From assembly GCF_910591885.1 (NCBI RefSeq), contig NC_063272.1, forward strand, positions 13,032,364-13,096,363: a DNA stretch of 64,000 nt. The letters are read 5' to 3'. Source of the stretch: Bombus terrestris (Eukaryota > Arthropoda > Insecta > Hymenoptera > Apidae). A program made the translations under genes and the position numbers. Positions 61,201 to 64,000 of this stretch are shown piece after piece (position 1 is the first letter of the stretch; every line of letters starts with the position of its first letter). The notes beneath the pieces are model-generated. The model made no database searches. It was not told the DNA's origin and worked only from the letters and a program-made list of their open reading frames with translations.

Positions 61201-63650
61201 GTGACGGAAGCGCGACTCTGAAAAGGATGCGGGCCCTCTTCTCCTTCGGTAACCTCGGTGCTGATCCGGGTGGTCCGAGAGGGTGTCACCCGATCAATGG
61301 GGCGAACAATGTTGCCCAGCACCTGCACACCTCCAATAAGTCCCACGATATCTGGCTGGTAAGTCCTCGCCACCTTCGTGCTTCCGTTCATCCGTTCGTG
61401 TATTTCACTGTCCCACACCCTCTCTTTCTCTCACTTGCCAGGATTGCGCGTCATGATTCGTGTAGTATGTCTCGCGCGTTGTCCACTTGCACAATTGTCA
61501 CACGTCGTGTCGCTCGATTGTCACCGCCTTCCTGAACCTCTTTCTTGTTCGTCTTCCCAACTTCGTTCCAGATCCAATTCCTACGTTTACGGGAACAAGT
61601 TTCCCGTGATTCGCTGTACATTATTCACACACGAGTGGTGTGGAAGCTTATTTTGATTTCGTTAAGCAGTTTTTAACACGATCCATCCCGATCTTGGAGT
61701 AGATTTTTCTTAATTTTAACCCGGTCGTCCGTTTCTTTCTGTTGTTAAGTTCTTTCGCCTCTAATCCATTCCGGTGATCGTAAATTGTCAGTCAACACGT
61801 GGCGAAGATCGAGAGTAAGGACGACGCACACAGCGTGTCCCAGTTACGTTCTTGACTCCACGGCGATCGCCTTCTCACTTTCTCCCTTAGGCATACGATA
61901 TATATTTCGGCTCTGAGGTCTCGGCGTGTGTGTACGGGCTACGAAACCGATGCTTCTCTTGCGCATTTTTTGTTTTTCGGCCGTAACGAAGTTGTCGCTG
62001 CCAGCCTTCATTCCCTCCGTTTCCCAACCTGCTCTGCTTTACGGCCGCTATTTACGCTCCAGCTGTTGTTGAAGCTCTCTTTTTCATTAAGTTTGCGTAC
62101 TCGTGTCGTAGCGAGACACGCGCTAATGAGCCATCAGTAGAGACAGAAGCCCGCGCCCAGAGACGCCCAAAGCCCTGCCTATATGGAAAATGGAAAATAA
62201 AAGCAGCATGGAACGAAGCGAACAGAAACGTCGCGTATCGACCTGGTCGTACCTCGTGTCGATCTTCGCTGGTATGCATTCTTCGCCAACATCACGCGAT
62301 CGCGTTTCTTCCCATTCACACGGATCGAACGTTTCGACCTTTGAACAAGCAAAATGTTTCCATTGGCTTCGTTTCATCTCTTTCATTTTGTATGAGAATC
62401 GATCCGCCACGAAAGCGCCTCGTTCCAGCAGCCGACTTGCGAAAACAATCCCCTTTCATCCTGTCGTTTCAGATGGTACAAGTTCATCGAAGGCTCCTCT
62501 CGTCGTCAACCTGTCCAACTCAATGAGCGCGTTCGTCAAGTTAGCGGAACACTGATCATTCGCGAGGCTCGCGTCGAAGATTCTGGCAAATATCTGTGCA
62601 TCGTGAACAACTCCGTCGGCGGTGAAAGCGTGGAGACCGTGTTGACTGTAACAGCACCATTGGCAGCGGAAATCGAACCTAACACACAGACTATCGACTT
62701 TGGAAGACCAGCTACTTTCACGTGCAACGTCAGAGGAAATCCGATCAAGACTATCTCCTGGCTGAAGGATGGCAAACCTCTTGGACTGGAAGAACCCGTG
62801 CTCAGAATCGACAGCGTCAAGAAGGAAGATAAGGGAATGTACCAGTGTTTTGTTAGAAACGATCAAGAAAGCGCCCAGGCAACCGCTGAACTGAAACTTG
62901 GTGGACGATGTGAGTTTTGGTTCTAAGGAATTCGAGTCTATGGCTCGTAGTTCACATTTTTAAGAGGCCGTTTTGATTGCAAATGTTTTTACATCCACAG
63001 TCGAACCCCCGCAGATTCGCCAGGCCTTCGCCGAGGAGACTCTTCAACCTGGACCCAGCATGTTCCTCAAGTGTGTCGCCAGCGGAAACCCAACTCCTGA
63101 GATTACCTGGGAACTCGATGGCAAACGGCTATCCAACACTGAAAGGCTTCAAGTAGGACAATACGTTACGGTGAACGGCGACGTGGTTTCTCATTTGAAC
63201 ATCTCCAGCATTCATACAAACGACGGTGGACTCTACAAATGCATTGCCGCTTCAAAGGTAAGAAGAGTCACTTTCTCCCTTTGAAGAAATAAAGAAGAAC
63301 GAAGGGTGGTAATGATGGGATAATTTGGTGATTACAGGTTGGATCCGCTGAACATTCTGCGCGTCTCAATGTCTATGGCCTGCCCTTTATTCGTCACATG
63401 GACAAAAAGGCTATCGTTGCTGGTGAAACTCTTCGCGTGACCTGTCCAGTAGCCGGATATCCGATCGAAAGCATCGTATGGGAGAGAGACACCAGAGTTT
63501 TGCCGATCAACAGGAAACAGAAGGTCTTCCCTAATGGCACGCTTATCATTGAGAACGTCGAGAGAATGAGCGATCAGGCTACTTACACCTGTGTTGCACG
63601 CAACGCTCAAGGCTACAGCGCAAGGGGAACATTAGAAGTTCAAGTTATGG
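34191..63650 (+). CDS. Dscam1: Dscam1 (Down syndrome cell adhesion molecule 1), 5' half
   Basis: Hypervariable immunoglobulin-superfamily receptor for neuronal self-avoidance and haemocyte recognition. Seen here: exon 1 (signal peptide), exons 2-3 (Ig1), 8 exon-4 alternatives (first half of Ig2), exon 5 (second half of Ig2), 45 exon-6 alternatives (first half of Ig3), then three constitutive exons for the rest of Ig3, Ig4, Ig5 and Ig6. Exon 5 leaves phase 1 and exon 7 requires phase 2; every exon-6 alternative is 1 mod 3 in length, so exactly one keeps the frame. Exon-4 alternatives are 0 mod 3. The last visible exon ends in phase 1 at 63650, ready for the next variable cluster (counterpart of the fly exon-9 cluster), which lies beyond the window. 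Two clusters alone give 8 x 45 = 360 combinations. Confidence 0.97.
34279..36963 (+). other. Dscam1 intron 1
   Basis: About 2.7 kb, GTGAGT ... TTTCCGTAG. No nested gene that I can support; open frames at 36,156-36,527 and on the minus strand near 34,630-35,267 are compositional. Confidence 0.75.
36964..37145 (+). CDS. Dscam1: Dscam1 exon 2, first part of Ig1
   Basis: Encodes GPVFVKEPPNRVDFSNGTG, the B-strand cysteine in AVVECQARGNPQPDIIWVRA, and GDVPGLRQ. Phase 1 in, phase 0 out (CAG|GTGCTT). Confidence 0.95.
37378..37516 (+). CDS. Dscam1: Dscam1 exon 3, second part of Ig1
   Basis: Encodes VLPNGNLVFPPFRAEDYRQE and the F-strand cysteine in VHAQVYSCLARSPAG, ending HSRDVNVRA. Leaves phase 1, which every exon-4 alternative accepts. 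Confidence 0.96.
37517..38368 (+). other. Dscam1 intron 3, leader of the exon-4 cluster
   Basis: About 850 bases. In flies an intronic stem in this interval promotes exon-4 inclusion; I could not identify a clear counterpart by eye. Confidence 0.6.
38369..38530 (+). CDS. Dscam1: Dscam1 exon 4 alternative 1
   Basis: 162 bases between CGCAG and GGTAGT. Opens VVAQYYDTDVNKEYAIRGNS, Ig2 B-strand cysteine in AILKCVVPSFVADF, C-strand tryptophan in VLSWHTDQ, ends PGDDY in phase 1. Confidence 0.95.
39527..39688 (+). CDS. Dscam1: Dscam1 exon 4 alternative 2
   Basis: 162 bases. Opens VVHQYYQSEVNNEYVIRGNA, cysteine in AILKCSIPSFVAEF, tryptophan in VVGWQDDQ, ends FNPDEKN before GGTAGG. Confidence 0.95.
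39866..40027 (+). CDS. Dscam1: Dscam1 exon 4 alternative 3
   Basis: 162 bases. Opens VVTQYYEAEVVSEYVIRGNA, cysteine in AIVKCTIPSFVAEF, tryptophan in VDSWVGSD, ends RPTNDY before GGTACT. Follows alternative 2 after only 177 bases. Confidence 0.95.
40499..40669 (+). CDS. Dscam1: Dscam1 exon 4 alternative 4
   Basis: 171 bases, three codons longer than most because the usual donor position has no GT; the next in-frame donor is CAGG|GTATTA. Opens VVTQPYQPEILTEYVIRGNS, cysteine in AILKCSIPSYIAEF, tryptophan in VEAWIRED, ends PEDPAVGQ. Confidence 0.88.
41008..41169 (+). CDS. Dscam1: Dscam1 exon 4 alternative 5
   Basis: 162 bases. Opens VVSQFYVTEAENEYVIRANS (RAN where others have RGN), cysteine in AIMKCKIPSFVSEF, tryptophan in VDQWVAND, ends TVGDDY before GGTAGG. 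Confidence 0.95.
41409..41579 (+). CDS. Dscam1: Dscam1 exon 4 alternative 6
   Basis: 171 bases. Opens VVQQFYETRVIDEFVLRGNT, cysteine in ATLKCLVPSFVADF, tryptophan in VIEWLAVEDG, ends SANSQEER before GGGTAC. As in alternative 4, the donor is shifted nine bases downstream. Confidence 0.9.
41580..42960 (+). other. Long spacer between exon 4 alternatives 6 and 7
   Basis: About 1.4 kb with no exon-4-like sequence; I checked for the RGN...KC...PSF signature. Could hold regulatory elements of the cluster. Confidence 0.7.
42961..43125 (+). CDS. Dscam1: Dscam1 exon 4 alternative 7
   Basis: 165 bases. Opens VVAQYFEVQVYDQFAIRGNA, cysteine in AIFKCQVPSFVADH, tryptophan in VVGWIDSA, ends AEGQSY before GGTATC. 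Confidence 0.94.
43640..43801 (+). CDS. Dscam1: Dscam1 exon 4 alternative 8
   Basis: 162 bases. The most divergent start (VVGQRYAVNVMDEHVLRGNA); cysteine in AIIKCHIPSFVAEF, tryptophan in VDSWIEDE, ends PSTDY before GGTACA. Confidence 0.94.
43802..45570 (+). other. Intron between exon-4 cluster and exon 5
   Basis: About 1.8 kb with no further exon-4 alternative. Holds an A-run at 44,393-44,416 and GT-rich text near 45,308-45,345. A docking element for exon 4 would be expected in the introns bounding the cluster but I could not recognise one. Confidence 0.65.
44393..44416. repeat. Poly-A run
   Basis: Near-pure adenine run of about 23 bases in the intron before exon 5; likely slippage-prone. 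No adjacent retro-copy was found. Confidence 0.8.
45571..45720 (+). CDS. Dscam1: Dscam1 exon 5, second half of Ig2
   Basis: 150 bases after CGAACAG. Encodes DGKYLVLPSGELHIRDV, the F-strand cysteine in YKTYQCRTKHRLTGETR, ends ATKGRLVIT in phase 1 with donor CG|GTAAGT. Confidence 0.96.
46238..46361 (+). promoter_or_regulatory. Intronic stem upstream of the docking site
   Basis: GGCAATTGATTTTCC at 46242-46256 and its perfect complement GGAAAATCAATTGCC at 46343-46357; outward CCGA / TCGG also pair with one bulged base, so the stem is about 19 pairs around an 86-nt loop. Position in the intron before the variable cluster recalls the fly intronic stem used for exon 4, but function here is inferred. 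Confidence 0.6.
46591..46625 (+). promoter_or_regulatory. Candidate exon-6 docking site
   Basis: Plus strand reads CCTGAATGCTGGGACAGGG then TACCCCTGCGGGC. Its reverse complement is an almost perfect exon-6 3' end: it translates as CPQGYPVPAFR followed by a donor-like GGTTTT. It can therefore pair with the conserved exon-6 ends and with the intronic selector-like copies listed below. In flies a single docking site between exon 5 and the first exon 6 pairs with one selector at a time to choose a variant; position and complementarity here match that model. Confidence 0.78.
47201..47230 (+). promoter_or_regulatory. Weak selector-like sequence before exon 6.1
   Basis: Contains CCGAGCAGGGGGGCCCACGC, a partial match to the docking-site complement. 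About 45 bases upstream of the 6.1 acceptor, where a selector would be expected. Confidence 0.35.
47276..47399 (+). CDS. Dscam1: Dscam1 exon 6 alternative 1
   Basis: 124 bases after AACAG. Opens EPVGSVRPKFPSMDN, Ig3 B-strand cysteine in LLCPAQGFPVPVYR. Belongs to the EPVGSVRPKFP subgroup (6.1-6.7). Confidence 0.96.
47656..47685 (+). promoter_or_regulatory. Selector-like sequence before exon 6.2
   Basis: CGGGGGTTCCCCGTTCCACG resembles an exon-6 3' end but no exon is attached. 40 bases upstream of the 6.2 acceptor, in a 326-base spacer. Confidence 0.6.
47726..47849 (+). CDS. Dscam1: Dscam1 exon 6 alternative 2
   Basis: 124 bases. Opens EPVGSVRPKIPSTDD, cysteine in LICPAQGFPVPLNR. Donor AG|GTAGAC. 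Confidence 0.95.
47950..48073 (+). CDS. Dscam1: Dscam1 exon 6 alternative 3
   Basis: 124 bases. Opens EPVGSVRPKFPTIDD, LLCPAQGYPVLVFK. Ends in AA instead of AG, giving Lys at the junction, with a perfect GTAAGT donor. Confidence 0.95.
48148..48271 (+). CDS. Dscam1: Dscam1 exon 6 alternative 4
   Basis: 124 bases. Opens EPVGSVRPKFPSVSN, TNGTLPLLCPAQGFPVPSYR. Carries an NGT glycosylation sequon. Confidence 0.95.
48586..48613 (+). promoter_or_regulatory. Selector-like sequence before exon 6.5
   Basis: CGCCCAGGGGTTCCCGATCC is a close copy of an exon-6 end without an exon; 49 bases upstream of the 6.5 acceptor in a 391-base spacer. Confidence 0.65.
48663..48786 (+). CDS. Dscam1: Dscam1 exon 6 alternative 5
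   Basis: 124 bases. Opens EPVGSVRPKFPTIDD like 6.3, LLCAAQGFPVPVHK. Lys junction with GTAAGT donor. Close sister of 6.3. Confidence 0.95.
48872..48995 (+). CDS. Dscam1: Dscam1 exon 6 alternative 6
   Basis: 124 bases. Opens EPVASARPKLSSTIN, TNGSLPLFCPAQGFPLPSYR. NGS sequon as in 6.4. Confidence 0.95.
49271..49302 (+). promoter_or_regulatory. Selector-like sequence before exon 6.7
   Basis: GTGGGTTCCCTGTCCCCGTT matches the docking-site complement through the CCCTGTCCC core; 59 bases before the 6.7 acceptor. Confidence 0.65.
49362..49485 (+). CDS. Dscam1: Dscam1 exon 6 alternative 7
   Basis: 124 bases. Opens EPVGSVRPKFPTMDN, LTLLCPAQGFPVPSHR. Donor AG|GTGGGA. Confidence 0.95.
49587..49609 (+). 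promoter_or_regulatory. Selector-like sequence before exon 6.8
   Basis: TGCCCTGTCCCGGCGTTCC, carrying the CCCTGTCCC core complementary to the docking site; 54 bases before the 6.8 acceptor. Confidence 0.65.
49664..49787 (+). CDS. Dscam1: Dscam1 exon 6 alternative 8
   Basis: 124 bases. Opens EPVASTKPKFPMTENSRTYT, then an extra cysteine (VHCDQP) and LMCPAQAFPVPAFR. Close paralog of 6.14. Confidence 0.95.
49964..50087 (+). CDS. Dscam1: Dscam1 exon 6 alternative 9
   Basis: 124 bases. Opens EPVASTRPKFPSLAD, LLCPAQGFPVPSYR. Confidence 0.95.
50150..50273 (+). CDS. Dscam1: Dscam1 exon 6 alternative 10
   Basis: 124 bases. Opens EPASSTRPQLSGPSD, SVTLLCPAQGFPVPIYR. Only 62 bases from 6.9. Confidence 0.95.
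50456..50481 (+). promoter_or_regulatory. Selector-like sequence before exon 6.11
   Basis: GGGGGAGTCCCTATTCCAGC followed by ATGTTC; one of the longest matches to the docking-site complement, including its CCAGCATTC end. 70 bases before the 6.11 acceptor. Confidence 0.7.
50552..50672 (+). CDS. Dscam1: Dscam1 exon 6 alternative 11
   Basis: 121 bases, one codon short. Opens EPASSSKPQFPSVND, SLLCPAQAFPVATFR. Confidence 0.95.
50771..50790 (+). promoter_or_regulatory. Selector-like sequence before exon 6.12
   Basis: CACCCTGTCCCAGTATATTA: ten-base core CCCTGTCCCA is perfectly complementary to the docking site. It lies 158 bases before the 6.12 acceptor. Confidence 0.6.
50949..51072 (+). CDS. Dscam1: Dscam1 exon 6 alternative 12
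   Basis: 124 bases. Opens EPVGFAKPKFSMIDK, LQCPAQAYPVPVLK. Lys junction with GTAAGT donor, as in 6.3 and 6.5. Confidence 0.95.
51148..51274 (+). CDS. Dscam1: Dscam1 exon 6 alternative 13
   Basis: 127 bases. Opens EPLSSSKPKLTALD, LLCPVQGFPVPAFR. Its end (CCAGCATTCAGG) is among the best exon matches to the docking site. Confidence 0.95.
51546..51570 (+). promoter_or_regulatory. Selector-like sequence before exon 6.14
   Basis: CAGGACCCTGTCCCAGTGGC, with the CCCTGTCCCAG core; 28 bases before the 6.14 acceptor. Confidence 0.65.
51599..51731 (+). CDS. Dscam1: Dscam1 exon 6 alternative 14
   Basis: 133 bases, the longest variant. Opens EPVASTKPKFPMTENSRTYT exactly as 6.8, then a three-codon insertion (TYTVRRE) and LPCPAQAFPVPVFR. 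Confidence 0.95.
51911..51940 (+). promoter_or_regulatory. Selector-like sequence before exon 6.15
   Basis: GAGGGGATACCCAGTCTCAG then TGTCAGGG, an exon-6-end look-alike including a pseudo-donor context; 51 bases before the 6.15 acceptor. Confidence 0.6.
51992..52115 (+). CDS. Dscam1: Dscam1 exon 6 alternative 15
   Basis: 124 bases. Opens EPVSSAKPKFTNADI, MTCPAQGFPVPITR. Ends CG with donor GTCAGT. Confidence 0.94.
52163..52286 (+). CDS. Dscam1: Dscam1 exon 6 alternative 16
   Basis: 124 bases. Opens EPTSSVKPKLPYVRK, an extra cysteine in AVCLTCPVQGYPVPLSR. Only 47 bases from 6.15. Confidence 0.94.
52512..52635 (+). CDS. Dscam1: Dscam1 exon 6 alternative 17
   Basis: 124 bases. Opens EPVGLKSPIFSTDNS, YARRKG, VVLACNAQGFPVPTTR. 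First of a recent triplet with 6.18 and 6.19. Confidence 0.95.
52824..52947 (+). CDS. Dscam1: Dscam1 exon 6 alternative 18
   Basis: 124 bases. Opens EPVGFKSPIFSNDLS, YARRQG, VVLACSAQGFPVPTTR. Confidence 0.95.
53068..53191 (+). CDS. Dscam1: Dscam1 exon 6 alternative 19
   Basis: 124 bases. Opens EPVGFKSPIFSSDDS, YARRKG, VVLACSAQGFPVPTTR. Nearest sister of 6.18. Confidence 0.95.
53257..53380 (+). CDS. Dscam1: Dscam1 exon 6 alternative 20
   Basis: 124 bases. Opens EPVAARSPRLTSDDL, ISIFCAAQGSPVPTTR. Shares the PTTR ending of the 6.17-6.19 triplet. Confidence 0.95.
53553..53676 (+). CDS. Dscam1: Dscam1 exon 6 alternative 21
   Basis: 124 bases. Opens EPVGSKAPTFAGDPK, LLCNAQGHPTPVYR. First member of the GSKAP subgroup. 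Confidence 0.95.
53787..53815 (+). promoter_or_regulatory. Selector-like sequence before exon 6.22
   Basis: GGGGAACCCTGTCCGGCGGA then CTCAGGA; CCCTGTCC core. 55 bases before the 6.22 acceptor. Confidence 0.6.
53871..53994 (+). CDS. Dscam1: Dscam1 exon 6 alternative 22
   Basis: 124 bases. Opens EPMGIKAPAFVGDVK, MPCNAQGHPVPVTR. Confidence 0.95.
54298..54421 (+). CDS. Dscam1: Dscam1 exon 6 alternative 23
   Basis: 124 bases. Opens EPVATKKPKFSSDTKLSSYD, LLCPAQGFPVPSHR. First A-type exon of the duplicated pair. Confidence 0.95.
54508..54631 (+). CDS. Dscam1: Dscam1 exon 6 alternative 24
   Basis: 124 bases. Opens EPVGSKAPAFTGTLKGGWME, LFCPAQGYPVPSFR. First B-type exon of the pair. Confidence 0.95.
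54840..54963 (+). CDS. Dscam1: Dscam1 exon 6 alternative 25
   Basis: 124 bases. Opens EPVATKKPKFSSDAKKSWYD, LFCPAQGFPVPSYR. Second A-type exon. Confidence 0.95.
55042..55165 (+). CDS. Dscam1: Dscam1 exon 6 alternative 26
   Basis: 124 bases. Opens EPVGSKAPAITGILRGGYME, FFCPAQGYPVPLFR. Second B-type exon. Confidence 0.95.
55357..55480 (+). CDS. Dscam1: Dscam1 exon 6 alternative 27
   Basis: 124 bases. Opens EPVATKKPKFSNDAKLSWYD, LFCPAQGFPVPSYR. Third A-type exon. Confidence 0.95.
55559..55682 (+). CDS. Dscam1: Dscam1 exon 6 alternative 28
   Basis: 124 bases. Opens EPVGSKAPAFTGTVKGVWME, LFCPAQGYPVPSFR. Third B-type exon. Confidence 0.95.
56006..56129 (+). CDS. Dscam1: Dscam1 exon 6 alternative 29
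   Basis: 124 bases. Opens EPVGSKAPAFTGDVKGVWLE, LPCPAQGYPVPSFR. Related to the B-type exons. Confidence 0.95.
56316..56337 (+). promoter_or_regulatory. Selector-like sequence before exon 6.30
   Basis: CAGGGCCCCCCTGTACCATC then AG, an exon-6-end look-alike in a 296-base spacer, 88 bases before the 6.30 acceptor. Confidence 0.6.
56426..56549 (+). CDS. Dscam1: Dscam1 exon 6 alternative 30
   Basis: 124 bases. Opens EPVGSKAPALMGIVKGIMLE, IFCPAQGYPVPSFR. Confidence 0.95.
56778..56901 (+). CDS. Dscam1: Dscam1 exon 6 alternative 31
   Basis: 124 bases. Opens EPIGTKAPAFTSELRGGWLK, LSCPAQGHPVPSFR. Confidence 0.95.
56949..57072 (+). CDS. Dscam1: Dscam1 exon 6 alternative 32
   Basis: 124 bases. Opens EPVGSKAPALTGDLKGGWKE, LFCPAQAYPVPSFR. 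Only 47 bases from 6.31. Confidence 0.95.
57140..57263 (+). CDS. Dscam1: Dscam1 exon 6 alternative 33
   Basis: 124 bases. Opens EPIGSKAPALIGEMKRGWKE, LTCPAQGYPVPNYR. Confidence 0.95.
57315..57435 (+). CDS. Dscam1: Dscam1 exon 6 alternative 34
   Basis: 121 bases. Opens EPVGSKAPSILGEKGSLMER, ILCQGQAYPVPSFR. Only 51 bases from 6.33. Confidence 0.95.
57526..57646 (+). CDS. Dscam1: Dscam1 exon 6 alternative 35
   Basis: 121 bases. Opens EPVQSKAPSVSGDAKRWQK, VQCQAQGHPVPAFR. Acceptor is GCGAAG, weaker than the usual C/T-AG. Confidence 0.92.
57839..57962 (+). CDS. Dscam1: Dscam1 exon 6 alternative 36
   Basis: 124 bases. Opens EPMGAKGPKFSSDDRVNSF, LLCPAQGFPVPSFR. Confidence 0.95.
58019..58142 (+). 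CDS. Dscam1: Dscam1 exon 6 alternative 37
   Basis: 124 bases. Opens EPVGSKAPAFQSDAKSVTYV, LTCSAQASPPPTHR; the usual GFPVP is replaced by ASPPP. Confidence 0.94.
58288..58411 (+). CDS. Dscam1: Dscam1 exon 6 alternative 38
   Basis: 124 bases. Opens EPAGRVSPKFPKSAKSDSF, LLCDAQAFPAPTFR. Donor GTCAGT. Confidence 0.94.
58472..58595 (+). CDS. Dscam1: Dscam1 exon 6 alternative 39
   Basis: 124 bases. Opens EPVNGAKPRVASTAKYDVL, MLCPAQGHPLPAYR. Confidence 0.95.
58642..58765 (+). CDS. Dscam1: Dscam1 exon 6 alternative 40
   Basis: 124 bases. Opens EPVSGAAPKVPPTAKITVF, LLCQAQAHPLPIFR. Only 46 bases from 6.39. Confidence 0.95.
58934..59057 (+). CDS. Dscam1: Dscam1 exon 6 alternative 41
   Basis: 124 bases. 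Opens EPVGSSPPRLPPRSKFDGL, LLCEAQASPPPLYR. Confidence 0.94.
59223..59349 (+). CDS. Dscam1: Dscam1 exon 6 alternative 42
   Basis: 127 bases. Opens EPRGSVRPNVRDKEMNGL, LPCPVQGFPAPTFR; an outlier that recovers the GSVRP start of the first subgroup. Confidence 0.94.
59524..59653 (+). CDS. Dscam1: Dscam1 exon 6 alternative 43
   Basis: 130 bases. Opens EPTGNVAPRIAGERYEGG, ALDCSIQGFPVPVTR. Confidence 0.93.
59699..59825 (+). CDS. Dscam1: Dscam1 exon 6 alternative 44, lacks the Ig3 cysteine
   Basis: 127 bases, open, with TTTCAG acceptor and AG|GTAGAC donor. Reads EGTTKIAPRFSGKKVERE, then ALTHALQGFPEPLTR: the B-strand cysteine codon is CAC (His), and the invariant Pro of the opening EP is Gly. It lies 45 bases from 6.43, too close for both to be spliced. 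It may be a decaying copy still held in frame, or a deliberate variant with a disulphide-free Ig3. Confidence 0.75.
60312..60432 (+). CDS. Dscam1: Dscam1 exon 6 alternative 45
   Basis: 121 bases after TTCCAG. Opens EPSGRTAPKGTGDGLNKY, LACAAQGFPAPISR. Last variant found, 486 bases after 6.44. Confidence 0.95.
60433..62472 (+). other. Intron between the exon-6 cluster and exon 7
   Basis: About 2 kb. No further exon-6 variant by the EP...C.AQG..P signature. Contains an orphan exon-like open segment (61,163-61,358, listed separately); the flanks, such as 60,600-60,790, are purine-rich and low-complexity. Confidence 0.7.
61163..61358 (+). other. Orphan exon-like open segment in the intron before exon 7
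   Basis: 196 bases bounded by GTTGGTTTTCAG and CTG|GTAAGT, i.e. good acceptor and consensus donor. One frame is fully open with GC-rich third positions (begins SANWNPVAQPHEIGDG). Its phase fits neither an exon-6 replacement (that frame hits TAG after 12 codons) nor insertion between exon 6 and exon 7. The complementary strand is also open from about 61,080 to 61,418. I do not recognise either product; could be a nested gene exon, a noncoding or NMD exon, or a decayed retro-copy. Confidence 0.4.
62473..62909 (+). CDS. Dscam1: Dscam1 exon 7, end of Ig3 and Ig4
   Basis: 437 bases. WYKFIEGSSRRQPVQLNERV, Ig3 F-strand cysteine in DSGKYLCIVNNSVGG, then Ig4 with cysteines in ATFTCNVRGNPIKTISWLKD and GMYQCFVRNDQESAQ. 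Accepts phase 2 from every exon-6 variant and leaves phase 1. Confidence 0.97.
63001..63257 (+). CDS. Dscam1: Dscam1 exon 8, Ig5
   Basis: 257 bases. FEPPQIRQAFAEETLQPG, cysteines in MFLKCVASGNPTPEITWEL and GLYKCIAASK. Ends phase 0. Confidence 0.97.
63338..63650 (+). CDS. Dscam1: Dscam1 exon 9 by position, end of Ig5 and Ig6
   Basis: 313 bases. VGSAEHSARLNVYGLPFIRH, Ig6 cysteines in LRVTCPVAGYPIESIVWERD and ATYTCVARNAQGYSARG, ending LEVQVM. Leaves phase 1 for the next variable cluster. Confidence 0.96.
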
Positions 63651-64000
63651 GTAAGTTCCAAGTTTCTTTATCTATCTTTAGGATCGATTTCGCCAACTTC
63701 GATTGTCGCGTGTAGTTGAATTACGAGTAATCACGAAATTTGAACAGAGACACGATAGTATGACGAGTAAATGTTTCGATCACACGTTTTCAAGATATAC
63801 GATATAAAATATTTTGTTTATTACGAATTAAGATTTATTTTAATTTTTTTTTAATGTAAAGAAGCAGATCGTATAATCGCGAGCAGTCGGTAAAGCGTAT
63901 CGGAATTCTGCGTAAAACGTTATTTTCAGGTGATGAGAGACGATTTGACGAACGTTATGTACGATAGCGTTCGACGTTGTCTTACAACTCTAATGACGAC
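63651..64000 (+). other. Start of the intron before the next variable cluster
   Basis: AT-rich intron opening GTAAGT. No variable exon reached before the window ends. Confidence 0.8.

Noticed and set aside
1..64000. CRISPR arrays, rRNA or tRNA genes, viral insertions
   Set aside because: None seen: no regularly spaced repeats, no cloverleaf-like gene I could support, no viral polymerase or capsid frames.

Overview
The window is nuclear DNA of a hymenopteran insect, most likely a bee. Short spliced exons with insect-like proteins, an AT-rich left half and a CpG-richer right half point that way. So does a Dscam1 locus with 8 exon-4 and 45 exon-6 alternatives, which matches the counts I recall for honeybee. 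I cannot fix the species.

Left part (1-31,243) is a gene-dense, AT-rich block of housekeeping and signalling genes, mostly on the minus strand. In order: the 5' half of mask (ANKHD1-type multiple-ankyrin protein, running off the left edge); complete phenylalanyl-tRNA synthetase beta; cornichon; a NIPA/spichthyin magnesium transporter; fuzzy (planar polarity/cilia effector); Nsun2 (plus strand, RNA m5C methyltransferase); Cep104 (cilium tip protein); a 73-residue ORF I do not recognise; and Dpm1 (dolichol-phosphate mannose synthase). I traced the exons by hand. In every spliced gene the splice phases close without a frame break, apart from mask, which is cut by the window edge. Two introns use GC-AG borders.

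Right part (about 32,000-64,000) is the 5' half of Dscam1 on the plus strand: signal-peptide exon, Ig1 exons, the exon-4 cluster (first half of Ig2), constitutive exon 5, the exon-6 cluster (first half of Ig3), then constitutive exons for the rest of Ig3 to Ig6. The next variable cluster lies beyond the right edge. Exon 5 leaves phase 1 and exon 7 needs phase 2, and every exon-6 variant has length 1 mod 3. One variant therefore restores the frame, while skipping or double inclusion would break it. The exon-4 lengths are multiples of 3, so frame does not force the choice there.

The most interesting signals are in the exon-6 region. A site in intron 5 (46,591-46,625) is almost exactly the antisense of an exon-6 3' end plus its splice donor, as expected of the docking site that pairs with selector sequences. 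About ten intronic pieces resembling exon-6 ends sit 28-158 nt upstream of individual variants, mostly where the preceding spacer is long. Other oddities are a cysteine-less variant (6.44), spacers of only 45-47 nt, recent tandem duplications of single exons and of an exon pair, a strong stem upstream of the docking site, and an orphan exon-like open segment at 61,163-61,358. A MITE-like inverted repeat lies at about 16,740-17,185.
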